A stretch of DNA of 64,000 bases. Source: Saxidomus purpurata. Its lineage: Eukaryota; Mollusca; Bivalvia; Venerida; Veneridae. The translations under genes and the position numbers were made by a program. Location of the stretch: contig JAFMSR010000019.1 in assembly GCA_022818135.1 (NCBI GenBank), positions 29,084,993 through 29,148,992 of the forward strand. The letters are read 5' to 3'. Below, in pieces: positions 28,001 to 35,019 of the stretch. The notes beneath the pieces are model-generated. The model saw only the letters and a list, made by a program, of their open reading frames with translations, was not told the DNA's origin and did no database searches. Numbering within the stretch: the stretch's first letter is position 1; each line of letters opens with the position of its first letter.

Positions 28001-31000
28001 TAAATATGTCTATACCGAAGTACATAATTGTTATTTAAGGCTTCAACCCAGTGAAAATCTCTTCAATAACCCTAATCGAGGACTAAGGAAGATGAACACT
28101 TTTACAAGGAAGTGTTTTCGACTAAACTCAATAACTGAGGCCAAATGCCATCGAATAAACCCTTCATGTCCGGGCAGGAGGCGAAAACGTGAGTTCGACG
28201 AAAAGGTTTTGCATATGATACATAACGTTCGGGAATTGCCCGGAAACATTCGTTCAAAGGTAATGCATACATAATGTGATTGGCTAATACTTTGCTACGT
28301 GTAAAGTCTCTTTATCATACTAGATAAATATATAGATCTCTCCAACTGTTAACGTCACATATTTGCATACAGTCAGTTTAATGGACAAGTTAAAAATATT
28401 TATAAAGGTATACTTCATGTAGACTTCATGTAATCTTCGAAACTGCTGTCATACACACAATTACTATTACAATAAGATAATTAAAGAAAGTAAATTTATA
28501 GGAACTTATTTTTAGATAACCTTACTTTAGAGACTGCATTAGTACCAACTCAAAAAGAACATGTAGCTAATTTGAAGATATACATGTATTCAAATTATAT
28601 CTGCCAATATACATGTACATGAACGAATGTAAGTGTTAACATTCCTAAATCGGTTAACTATATTTCGAGCCAGCTGTGCTTGCAAATTTATTATGAATAA
28701 CAAAGTTGTTTCACTGATACTCAGAAAAGGTTTATCTTATATTTTTGTAAGAAAATGTTTTCTGAATTCAAACCAAAACAATCCTTAGAAGTGATAAACT
28801 TAAATATATTTCAATTTTATCATAGGTTTGTTCATGGTTTCAATATGTACATGTACGTAGGAAAGCTTCTAAGAAGTTAGAAATAAATGGATAAGCATTA
28901 CTATAAAGTTGTACATTTAACGAGCTATTTTTTCAAATCCAGAAATAACAATTCCTGCTTTATCTTGGTATTGCAGTGACGTACAGCTGATTCACTTAAA
29001 TTGCATAAGATAAAGCACATGTGCACCTGAAAGACGGATGAAATGGAACTACATAACCTTTTTGCCCCAGACAGTATGATCAATATGTATGAACTAAGCA
29101 ATATTCATATACTTGGTTTTTCTTCTATTTTAAAGATGTCAAAGAAATTATATTTAATTACCGATACACATATTACAGAGAGACACAGATACCATTATAA
29201 CAACTGAACAAGCTGAAGAGATCTGTAAGAGCGCCGTTAATAGTACACCAGCTGTTCAAGAATTTCCCGACCAACTTGCTAACGAAAATCTAAACAATGT
29301 GACAGCTCAGTGTGTCTATGACGTTACTGTAAGTTCATTTGTGTTTGTCATTTCTCTTTCTTTATCAAATATTCGAATACTCGAATTTAACAGCAAATCA
29401 ATGACGGGCTTGATAAATATTTCAATGATTTGTATACTTATATGTTTATAGCTACTCGCTCACAGTGAAACAATTAGAATTTCTGAAAACATGAAATGTG
29501 AAAGTAAATACTTGTATCAACAAGTGAAAATCAACATAACAGTTTTAGAAATTCTTCTATAAATGTTGGTCGGTTTGGCTTGACGGCGCCGCTACACTAT
29601 ATGCCTATACTAGGATTTCAGCAGCATATGCAACGATTTTTAATTTGGTAATGTATAATTAAGAAAATATAGAAATACTTTACAGGAATTTATACTTGAA
29701 CTTTTTTAGATGATGACTGTTCTAAATTTTGTTATTCTATAAAGTTAGAAAAACTGAACTTCTGTACCAAAATCTGCGGTAAGGCAGTTTTCAAATTGGC
29801 ATGGCTTTGCTTACATGATGTAGTGGTTACATGTATAAGCAAAATGACAAGAGACGCAGTTAGTTATTGTTTCATTTCTTTTTAGTTTACTTCCGGGGCT
29901 ACAGAAGAAAACAAATGGTGTTGATTTAAACACGTTATTTATTAAACCATGAGCAACAGATTATCTTATAAAACGCACAACCTTTACTATTTATTTATTT
30001 TGTCATATGTTTTGTTCACTTTACTGCATAATAATTGTTTTTATGTACTTTTTCAGGTTACGAATGACGCGTCCTGGGCAAAAGCACATACAATTGCCTT
30101 AAACAACATAGCAACAAACATACTAAATCTTAAGCCAATATTCAAATCAAACAATTCTGGCGTGGTGGAAACATTCCTAAAACACACCTGCATTAACAAC
30201 TGTAGCAATAATGGTGAATGCTCAAAAGAAGGTAAGTTGTCATTTTTTTAAAGACCCTGGATCTCTATAAATTCACTGATATAGTAACATAAATTAATTT
30301 ATAGGATAATGATAGAACCATGTTCTATTTACTCTAAAGCCTTTCTCATATTTGTGCAATATCATTGAAAAAATACTGAACTATATTTCTTATGTGTACT
30401 TATAAATTCAAAAAGCAAAGGAATGTATTTGGTACAAATAAAGATCATTTATGTCCGTAATAAAACAAGAGCTACGTCTACTTGTAAATGAGATTTTGGG
30501 ATATTAATAAACAGGCACTGTGTTTGTTCATTTTCTCTTAAGAACTATTACATTTAACAACACTCACCTTGTTTGATATGTGTCATTTCCATTTGTTTGG
30601 ACGTAAAACAACCACATTTGTATTACAACGTTGTTGCATATCTATAAATTGTTGACTTTTTCATAGTATTGTCTACATATTGTAAACAATTGAGACCTGA
30701 TACAGAATTTCAGAATAAAAACCCATGTAGAGCACATGTTTCTGTCATATCCCTGCTAATTGACAAGACAAACGTCCATGAATTTGTACTAATAGTTGTA
30801 CTACTTTAGTGTAAACATAATCCTTTTATTTCAAAATTTCAGTCACGTATAGTAAAATTTCTAGTTTCAAACAATTGACGTTAAATCAAAATATTTTTTC
30901 TGTTTGTTTAGCAGATCAGAAGGAAATTGATGCTCCATTTGATGCTAACATTTACACATTGCTTTGATATTTCTACCTCTTTACCTTTCATTTGACCATG

Positions 31001-34000
31001 TCCATTTATAGTACACAGGGCTACTGGATACTGAATTACTAAATTAAAGCTCCACTATCACTATGTTTACTATGTTTATAAAATGTTCCTCCTGCTAAAG
31101 TGTCCAGTGGTTCTGAACGATCGAAATGACAATAGGGTGTATGGTGTGTTGTATCGTATTTCCACCAGACTTTGCTTCGAAATCTTTAAACAAAGGCAAA
31201 TGCTAATATATGGTAAGACAGTAAACATAATATCGAGATATCGTATTTAATGTGATGTCCATCGTGTTGGGCCTCATATATATGAGCACATACATCGACG
31301 TTTTGTGATAAAGGTGGTTTACTCTCAGTATATTATATTCTTTCAACATGTTTTGGAAGTGGTAAGGAAATCAAAGTATAGGACAAAACCAATGTCAAAA
31401 GTTTAACGCTTTCTCACCAACGCGTTTTATGGTAATTAACAAAAATTCTCTTTCTGCTTCTAAATACTAGTGCAATTAACTTATTGTGACTATGTATAGA
31501 CAAACAACTTTCATTGAATATCTTCCAGCGTTACGATATAATGTTTTAGCAAAAGCGATTAATGAAAATAGCTGAATACACGCGGCTAGATTTAAAAAAA
31601 GTAAAACGCATCATGCCGGTTCACAAAAACATTTTACATGTATCTTTTTTGGAGGCCGTTTTCTAATGGAACAATACTGCAAACGTTTAAAAGTTTAACA
31701 TCTAATAAAATGGAAATTTTTGCATGTAACTACATGTTTATACATTTTTGGTAAACAAAGGTCTCTGCGAATGCAGCGGGGTGTATCGCGGAGCTGACTG
31801 TAGTTTTGATATACGTATTCCACCACTCATTGAAGACGTTACAGACGGAGGTAATTGTGATGCAACAGGCGAGACGGAATGCAGATGTTTCGTTATTCAT
31901 ACCAATAATATTTTCGAAGGATTTAAATATGATATAACAACCTTCAAGGTATTGGAAATAATACTTTGGAAATTGATTGCTTCTTATTCAGATATTTATA
32001 ATCGCTGTATCATATGATAAAAAATGCTTAAAGGTGTGTCTAGACGATATGAATAAATTATTAGGATTTAAAAATTATGTTTATTATTCTAGGAGTATAA
32101 ATCACTGATTAATGTTTTATTTAAAATTTTGATGGTCACTTTGAACGGTAATATCACTTTAACAATGCTTAGTTGGTCAGTATTGCCTCAAAGAACTTAG
32201 GGTACCTTTTTATGCAGATCTTTCATATTATTATCATTTGCAATACCATCATATTAATATTTTCAGATGACTTTTAATGGAAGTCGCTTTGAACTGGGAA
32301 GATCAACTGATCTTGGAGAATATGGTGATCTTTATACTGGAGAAGGCTGTGTACATGTGGAAAGGACGAAAAGAAATGATTTTGAATTCATAAATTTCAT
32401 ACACACATACGATGTATCAATAAGCAATAACGGGATAAACTTCAGTGACATACGTTCAGTGTATGTCTATGACGAAACTTGTCTTCAATTAGTCTGGAAG
32501 GACGATATAATAAGTTCAGTGGAACTTAAGGTTATTATAAATTATTAAACCAAATGTTGACGGGGTCAAATTATATATCTTAAATATCATAAATTTTCGT
32601 TACATGTACAAGGAATTAGTTTGTTTACAAACTATTACGTTCTAGAGTCGAAGTAACTATTACTCAAACTGTAATTGTATTGTGTAACCTCACGATTTAT
32701 GAATACTTTTTAACTCATATTACTACCATGTATGATATGTAAGTTTTATCTACACTATAGTCAAAATATTTACAATAATGCCCTTAAATAAGAACACAGG
32801 TGTTTTGAAATAATTATAAAATACATTTGTTTGTAGAACGGGTATTGCTTCATTGATGACACCTGTGTCATTGAGGGGTATACCTACGTAAAGGGAACAG
32901 AAACTAAATGCTGTAACCCACATATGAATATCTATACCTGGACTGCAGGCACGTATAAACAATTACAAAAATGGTATATGTAAACATTTAAAAATTTGAA
33001 ACAGCTAATTTTTCAGATTAGTTTTGTCCATTTACATTTGACTTGTGATTTCATCAACAACCGATTATAAGAGTTGACTCACGTAATCCTTCTCAGAAAT
33101 ACACACATCGTGCTTAATTCACAATTATTATAACTTAGTTAACCTATTGACCAACCTATTACGTCGAATCTACAAAAATGACAATGAAATAGTAAAATTG
33201 GATATTTTTTTTAGATATAAAACTATTTTCTTTGTAAATTTCCCCCCTTAGAAGACTACAATTTCCTGACAAACAGTAAAATACAGGTTACATGACATTT
33301 TAATTTATTACATGTTTTTATTTACTTCTCTTTGTATGTTTTAGGAGATTGTGAGGAAGATGTTGGCCTAACAACGGCAGCCTTGGTAGGGATAATTGCT
33401 GGTTGTTGCTGTGCGGTTATCGCAGTTACTGTCGTAGTTGTATGCATGAAATGCTACAGACCATCGAAAAAGCGAAGGTATAGATATATTCAATTCCATT
33501 AACAATGTGTACTCGAATAATACCGATTGTCTTACGATATTATAACTTATGTACATGTATATCAATGTGATCTAGTATGCTGGATGCTGAGCCGTGTGTC
33601 AGATAATACGTGTGTGAATAATGAATATGATCCGACCGTGATGATAGCCGATCCGTCATCATGACCATATAAGTAATCTGATCAATGATGACATATTTGG
33701 TGGTGATTCTACTGCAAAAAGTATTAATAGGTATACAAATCACGCAATAGTGGCAATTTGATTCCAGTCCTTCAATTATCTTTTAATAATATATGTATTC
33801 TAATGATATATGTGAAAATATAATATTGTTGTTAAAACAATCAGGACAATTGCCGTAGAGAACGCCAACAGAACTCAAACGGAATGCATAAAGCATATAG
33901 TACACAAAGACGACGCGAAGATACAGACAGCCAAACAAACACCTGAGGATTACAACAATGCAAGCGACTGGTCACCAGTGTTACCAGACTTGACAACACC

Positions 34001-34232
34001 TGGTGCAGCTAAACCTCTTTGCACTCGAAACCTGTACATTAACTCACAAGTCGGAATCACAGAAACGAGTCTGCACGATAGGCAGAGTATAACTCCTTTT
34101 TACGAGAATGTGTTACCAGGTTTAGGTGACGATACAAGTTTGCCTGATGTTACAGATAATATCACAGGGAGAAGCGATGATGGACAAAAGTCATTGCAAG
34201 GCTTATCTGCAGTCTCGTTGAAAATTGATTAA
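9931..34232 (+). CDS. Gene A: membrane-anchored D8C-vWD-EGF protein (VWDE-like), 23 exons
   Basis: Exons: 9931-10006, 12927-13136, 13511-13696, 14082-14099, 16836-17039, 17248-17433, 17660-17810, 18628-18730, 19860-19946, 20721-20969, 21541-21696, 22193-22275, 23205-23268, 25705-25890, 27392-27609, 28040-28259, 29179-29328, 30057-30231, 31761-31948, 32267-32530, 32837-32948, 33345-33477, 33845-34232. Total 3,807 nt, 1,268 aa, all phases compatible. Layout: signal peptide 1-~24; D8C-like domains ~28-157 and ~164-293; beta-rich linker ~294-542; vWD ~543-725 (CDPHM, GLCG); basic linker with RRRKR and RSKR; EGF 894-921; cysteine-containing region ~930-1095; TM ~1104-1130; cytoplasmic tail to 1268. 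The order vWD then EGF after a long N-terminal region is that of VWDE-type proteins. Function is unproven; an extracellular adhesion or receptor role is inferred. Least certain points: the exon 10 acceptor, the GC donor of exon 21, and the exon 6 donor. Confidence 0.85.
10164..10909. mobile_element. CGTACGG-rich TIR element (non-autonomous DNA transposon)
   Basis: The ends are imperfect terminal inverted repeats: TTATACCCTGGTCACAT on the left (10164-10180) and its partner at 10893-10909 (minus-strand reading TAATGCCTTGGTCACAT). The ~710-bp interior is far more GC/CpG-rich than its surroundings. It is studded with 'cgtacgg' and 'gtccgtac' words in both orientations, so it can fold on itself. 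It encodes no transposase: open frames on both strands are shadows of the repeated word. It sits in intron 1 of gene A. I recall similar CCTTGGTCACA-ended, CGTACG-rich elements in invertebrate genomes; the family name is not determinable here. Confidence 0.8.
12927..13136 (+). CDS. Gene A exon 2: first D8C-like domain, N-terminal half
   Basis: Acceptor ctttgtag|AAACTG, donor TTTCAG|gtatta, phase 1 in and out, 70 codons. Key residues are Cys30, 'WYNTSFWGG' (60-68), 'WKD' (74-76) and Cys82. The W-Y....GG...C spacing is that of D8C domains (uromodulin/GP2/VWDE type). It aligns by eye with gene B exon 2. Confidence 0.9.
13511..13696 (+). CDS. Gene A exon 3: first D8C-like domain, C-terminal half
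   Basis: Acceptor tttatttag|AAAAAC, donor TTTG|gtttga, phase 1 in and out, 62 codons. It supplies Cys114, Cys122, Cys133 ('IRKCDEDVLYRF') and the closing 'YICF' (154-157). This is the position where D8C domains have V.NCG followed by the terminal YC. Gene B exon 3 ends with the same YICF. Confidence 0.88.
14082..14099 (+). CDS. Gene A exon 4: 18-nt microexon
   Basis: Acceptor gattttcag, donor gtaagt, 18 nt, phase 1 in and out. It encodes a six-residue linker (DRIYND) between the two D8C-like domains. The call rests on ideal splice sites, phase continuity and an 18-nt counterpart at the same place in gene B. Confidence 0.82.
14497..15690. repeat. ~140-bp tandem array in intron 4
   Basis: About nine diverged copies of a ~130-150-bp unit (one truncated to ~83 bp). 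It is marked by 'cttgtggacgctaaatctcc', 'cctggtcagaattta' and 'ggtcaaaggtcacaggggct'. The array opens with 'ttgtccgtctgtccgtcc', a typical start of a common bivalve interspersed repeat as I recall it. Open frames at 15153-15694 on both strands run through the repeat and are not genes. Confidence 0.9.
16836..17039 (+). CDS. Gene A exon 5: second D8C-like domain, N-terminal half
   Basis: Acceptor ttttatttaag|AATGTG, donor CAAG|gtaaaa, phase 1 in and out, 68 codons. Contains Cys165 and 'GWYDMFFDG' (194-202), matching the WYN.SFWGG block of exon 2. It ends 'LGLYLQG', the usual hydrophobic strand before the D8C mid-point. Confidence 0.88.
17248..17433 (+). CDS. Gene A exon 6: second D8C-like domain, C-terminal half
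   Basis: Acceptor atgttacag|GGCCCT. 'RVCQI' (244-248), Cys264 and 'VRSCNGKLLF' (270-279) mirror the V.NCG..YVY segment of D8C domains. Cys292 would be the last cysteine. Of the possible donors, only CTCA|gtaatt (17433) and a poor one at 17427 keep phase 1; the first is chosen. Confidence 0.8.
17660..17810 (+). CDS. Gene A exon 7: start of beta-rich linker
   Basis: Acceptor tgttttaacag|TTCGTA, donor AAATG|gtaaga, phase 1 in and 2 out. Contains 'YLQYRCSFQV' and ends at 'YEVKW', a strand pattern that continues directly in exon 8 as W-YINGVYL. Ig-like or sushi-like folding is possible; no family is assigned. Confidence 0.85.
18628..18730 (+). CDS. Gene A exon 8
   Basis: Acceptor gaaatggttag|GTACAT, donor TATGAG|gtttgt, phase 2 in and 0 out, 103 nt. 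It reads 'YINGVYLLDKG' to 'DQTLGYE'. The donor is weak but fixed by phase: reading on reaches a stop five codons later. The exon is antisense to an unsupported minus-strand open frame. Confidence 0.83.
19860..19946 (+). CDS. Gene A exon 9
   Basis: Acceptor gtttccacag|GTTAAA, donor TATAAG|gtacat, 87 nt, phase 0 in and out. It encodes 'VKCSVLMSRN' to 'FYAGYK', joining exon 8 as '..LGYE-VKCSV..', a natural beta-strand with a buried cysteine. Confidence 0.85.
20146..20234. repeat. Perfect 44-bp inverted repeat with 1-nt spacer
   Basis: Bases 20146-20189 are the exact reverse complement of 20191-20234, with a single T at 20190 between them. It lies in intron 9 of gene A. The arms contain 'atgaagtcacgtggcaagat' and an AT-rich centre. 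Transcribed RNA would form a very stable hairpin. It could be a recent fold-back insertion, a palindromic mobile element or a sequencing/assembly fold-back artefact. Confidence 0.97.
20721..20969 (+). CDS. Gene A exon 10: end of linker, dibasic site
   Basis: 83 codons, phase 0, donor GTCAAG|gtaata. It has 'SVRLTVPKGC', two further cysteines ('AICEE', 'EDTCK') and 'KSKR' at ~454, a possible proprotein convertase site. The acceptor is the weakest in the model. 'gttgatatag|TTTTCA' is the only nearby AG keeping frame with exon 9; the better-looking 'ttttcag' seven bases on would break the frame. Confidence 0.72.
21541..21696 (+). CDS. Gene A exon 11
   Basis: Acceptor tttattgccag|AGTCTA, donor CTCGAG|gtactt, 52 codons, phase 0. 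Polar segment ('GEELTGQQTFKYDL', 'DDTYQDSDRRS') leading to '..NPTVKLE', the strand just before the vWD domain. No cysteine. Confidence 0.82.
22193..22275 (+). CDS. Gene A exon 12: vWD domain start
   Basis: Acceptor cttgttccag|CTTCTA, donor GGAAA|gtacat, phase 0 in and 2 out. Contains 'CYSHCDPHMRTADGK' (Cys556, Cys560), a textbook opening of a von Willebrand factor type D domain (C..DPH..T.DG..Y). Confidence 0.93.
23205..23268 (+). CDS. Gene A exon 13: vWD domain, strand 2
   Basis: 64 nt, acceptor ctcgttaaaag|ATATTA, donor ATCGAG|gtaagt, phase 2 in and 0 out. Reads 'YYEQQREGDYMLYKH', completing '..TADGK-YYEQQREGDYMLYKH', the conserved G.Y.L strand of vWD. Confidence 0.92.
25705..25890 (+). 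CDS. Gene A exon 14: vWD domain, cysteine-rich middle
   Basis: Acceptor ttattcaag|GTGCAG, donor TATGAT|gtaagt, 62 codons, phase 0. It carries 'RKCDHGSKAICACGVVVR' (the V..R...C....CICG.A.. block of VWDE-type vWD domains) and three further cysteines. Confidence 0.93.
26120..26180 (+). repeat. Dispersed ~60-bp repeat, copy in intron 14
   Basis: The segment starting 'tcgttttggggaggctgcg' and ending at 'ccctgtttgatattattttt' recurs nearly identically at 51108-51170. It is probably a fragment of a longer interspersed element; no terminal features are visible. Confidence 0.85.
26427..26551 (+). mobile_element. tRNA-derived SINE in intron 14
   Basis: 'TGGCTTAGTCGGTAGAG' (26432-26448) is a good Pol III A box and 'GGTCGCAAGTCCGACC' (26508-26523) stands for the B box, with a tRNA-like arrangement between. 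It is followed by 'ttggacaagggctgag', a SINE-body-like segment. It abuts the first copy of the 86-bp duplicated unit. It is not a functional tRNA: the acceptor stem does not close and the loop region is too long. Confidence 0.6.
26552..26637 (+). repeat. 86-bp duplicated exon-like unit, copy 1
   Basis: It matches 26837-26922 at 85 of 86 positions. The unit includes 'tttatttcttcatag', a good acceptor, followed by an open frame reading KYKYYTPCGVDGKCND, which looks like the start of an EGF-type C-G-x-x-G-x-C segment. In copy 1 the frame following exon 14's phase stops shortly after ('..RCKHS' then TGA). Not included in the gene A model, because exons 14 and 15 join perfectly without it. Confidence 0.9.
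26837..26922 (+). repeat. 86-bp duplicated exon-like unit, copy 2
   Basis: Second copy, 285 bp after the first, differing by one base (g for a in 'cgaagat'). Here the frame stays open further and reaches a possible donor at CATAG|gttagt (26969/26970). That donor is in phase 2 and does not match exon 15 (phase 0). Splicing it in would shift the frame, so it is either a non-productive exon or a chance duplication. Confidence 0.9.
27392..27609 (+). CDS. Gene A exon 15: vWD domain end
   Basis: Acceptor tctatatcag|ATATTT, donor TGGAG|gtaaat, phase 0 in and 2 out, 218 nt. It gives 'IFTPKGTRISIEL' and the vWD signature 'GLCGFFDGD' (692-700), then an acidic stretch ending 'FSSNWR', which is the usual end of VWDE-type vWD domains (..F...W). 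Confidence 0.94.
28040..28259 (+). CDS. Gene A exon 16: basic linker with furin-type site
   Basis: Acceptor gttatttaag|GCTTCA, donor TCAAAG|gtaatg, phase 2 in and 0 out. Contains three cysteines (751, 762, 769) and 'CPGRRRKRE' (769-777), a strong R-X-K-R-type convertase site. The exon ends '..NIRSK'; joined to exon 17 it makes a second site, RSKR at 797-800. Confidence 0.9.
29179..29328 (+). CDS. Gene A exon 17
   Basis: Acceptor atattacag|AGAGAC, donor GTTACT|gtaagt, 50 codons, phase 0. Begins with the Arg that completes RSKR, then 'DTDTIITTEQAEEICK' and 'TAQCVYDVT'. The EE.C....C..D form is typical of the segment after vWD in VWDE proteins. Confidence 0.9.
30057..30231 (+). CDS. Gene A exon 18: first half of EGF domain
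   Basis: Acceptor actttttcag|GTTACG, donor GAAG|gtaagt, phase 0 in and 1 out. After 'TNDASWAKAHTIAL' comes 'CINNCSNNGEC' (Cys894, 898, 904), the first three cysteines of an EGF domain. Confidence 0.93.
31761..31948 (+). CDS. Gene A exon 19: second half of EGF domain and following region
   Basis: Acceptor gtaaacaaag|GTCTCT, phase 1 in and 0 out, donor TTCAAG|gtattg. 'GLCECSGVYRGADC' supplies Cys910, 912 and 921, giving C-x3-C-x5-C-x5-C-x-C-x8-C, a canonical EGF. Then '..NCDATGETECRCF' with three more cysteines. The polypyrimidine tract before the acceptor is poor, but the frame leaves no doubt. Confidence 0.92.
32267..32530 (+). CDS. Gene A exon 20: membrane-proximal ectodomain
   Basis: Acceptor tattttcag|ATGACT, donor CTTAAG|gttatt, 88 codons, phase 0. 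It contains 'FIHTYDVSISNNGINFSD' and 'VYVYDETC', the form S-N-D/N-G..FS....v.vYD..C seen in VWDE proteins. It may fold as an IPT-like beta sandwich; this is an inference. Confidence 0.9.
32837..32948 (+). CDS. Gene A exon 21, with GC donor
   Basis: Acceptor tttgtttgtag|AACGGG, phase 0 in and 1 out. It contains 'GYCFIDDTCVIEG' and 'TKCCNP'. The chosen donor is CTGCAG|gcacgt, a GC-AG intron. It is the only nearby site that keeps the phase needed by exon 22. The GT four bases later gives a stop soon after the junction. Confidence 0.8.
33345..33477 (+). CDS. Gene A exon 22: transmembrane helix
   Basis: Acceptor gtatgttttag|GAGATT, donor CGAAG|gtatag, phase 1 in and 2 out. It encodes 'CEEDVGLTTAALVGIIAG' and a run of Cys, Ala, Ile and Val (helix ~1104-1130), then 'CMKCYRPSKKR', a basic stop-transfer. 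The CCC inside the helix and the juxtamembrane cysteines are candidate palmitoylation sites. Confidence 0.93.
33845..34232 (+). CDS. Gene A exon 23: cytoplasmic tail and stop
   Basis: Acceptor aacaatcag|GACAAT, ends at TAA 34230-34232. A 129-residue polar tail. Its only tyrosines are Y1176 (DYNNA), Y1204 (LYINS) and Y1226 (FYENV), each in a YxN motif, the pattern bound by Grb2-type SH2 domains. Pro- and Ser/Thr-rich, with no folded domain evident. Confidence 0.93.
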
Positions 34233-34856
34233 GTAAATGATAATGTTGAAATTTGATTGTATACTTCTTTACTAGTGGTGATCAAAAATTACATGTTGTA
34301 CTTGAAGTTATACGACCGAAAATTTTGATTTGATTGTTCTTACAAAGAAACTGCAAGGAGGGTCACTGCTGAAATTCAAAATAACAAGAAATTGTATTGA
34401 CCCTGTTTTTTATGGAGATTAACATATTGCTAGTTAATATCTGGAAAAATAATGATGGGTCAATGACTTAACTTTTTCGCAATATTAATCTTTAGTGATG
34501 CACTATGAGATCAAGGTGCTAAATGCAGAATTAGCTAAAATTTTGGTATAGTAAACGTGGTGTATTTTTGAGAATGGGTATCGATTTCAATCTTTTCTTA
34601 TGAAGTATATCATATTTTAGGATGAAAAATTGGAGATAGTGGTATTTCTATCATCATCTGAAAAAATATTACGCTCCTTATTATTGCCCCACCCACTTTA
34701 CTAAAGTTCATTTGTTCAATTTGTGATAAATGAATATTTTCATGATAAAGGAATAACAAGGTTTTTCAGATATTGTGCCTACAGTTTGATTACAACCTTT
34801 GTTTCAGAATGCAAAAATACAAAATGGGAGTCAAGGTGCATATAAGAAAGAAATTC

Positions 34857-34993
34857 AATAAAAACTGACAAAAAATGTGTTTTTAGAATTCGACGAGCTT
34901 TGAGATATGACGGCATAGGTCTGTAACAAAGAACTGTAAAAGGAACTTGTTATTAATGTATTTTTATATTCTAAAAATTCTTCTTGTAATAAA
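34857..34993 (+). terminator. Polyadenylation signals of gene A
   Basis: AATAAA occurs at 34857-34862 and again at 34988-34993, about 625 and 755 bases after the stop. Either could end the transcript. The region between stop and signals (34233-34856) has no other feature and is read as 3' UTR. Confidence 0.55.
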
Positions 34994-35019
34994 GTTGAAT
35001 TAAGTAAATATCTTAAACG

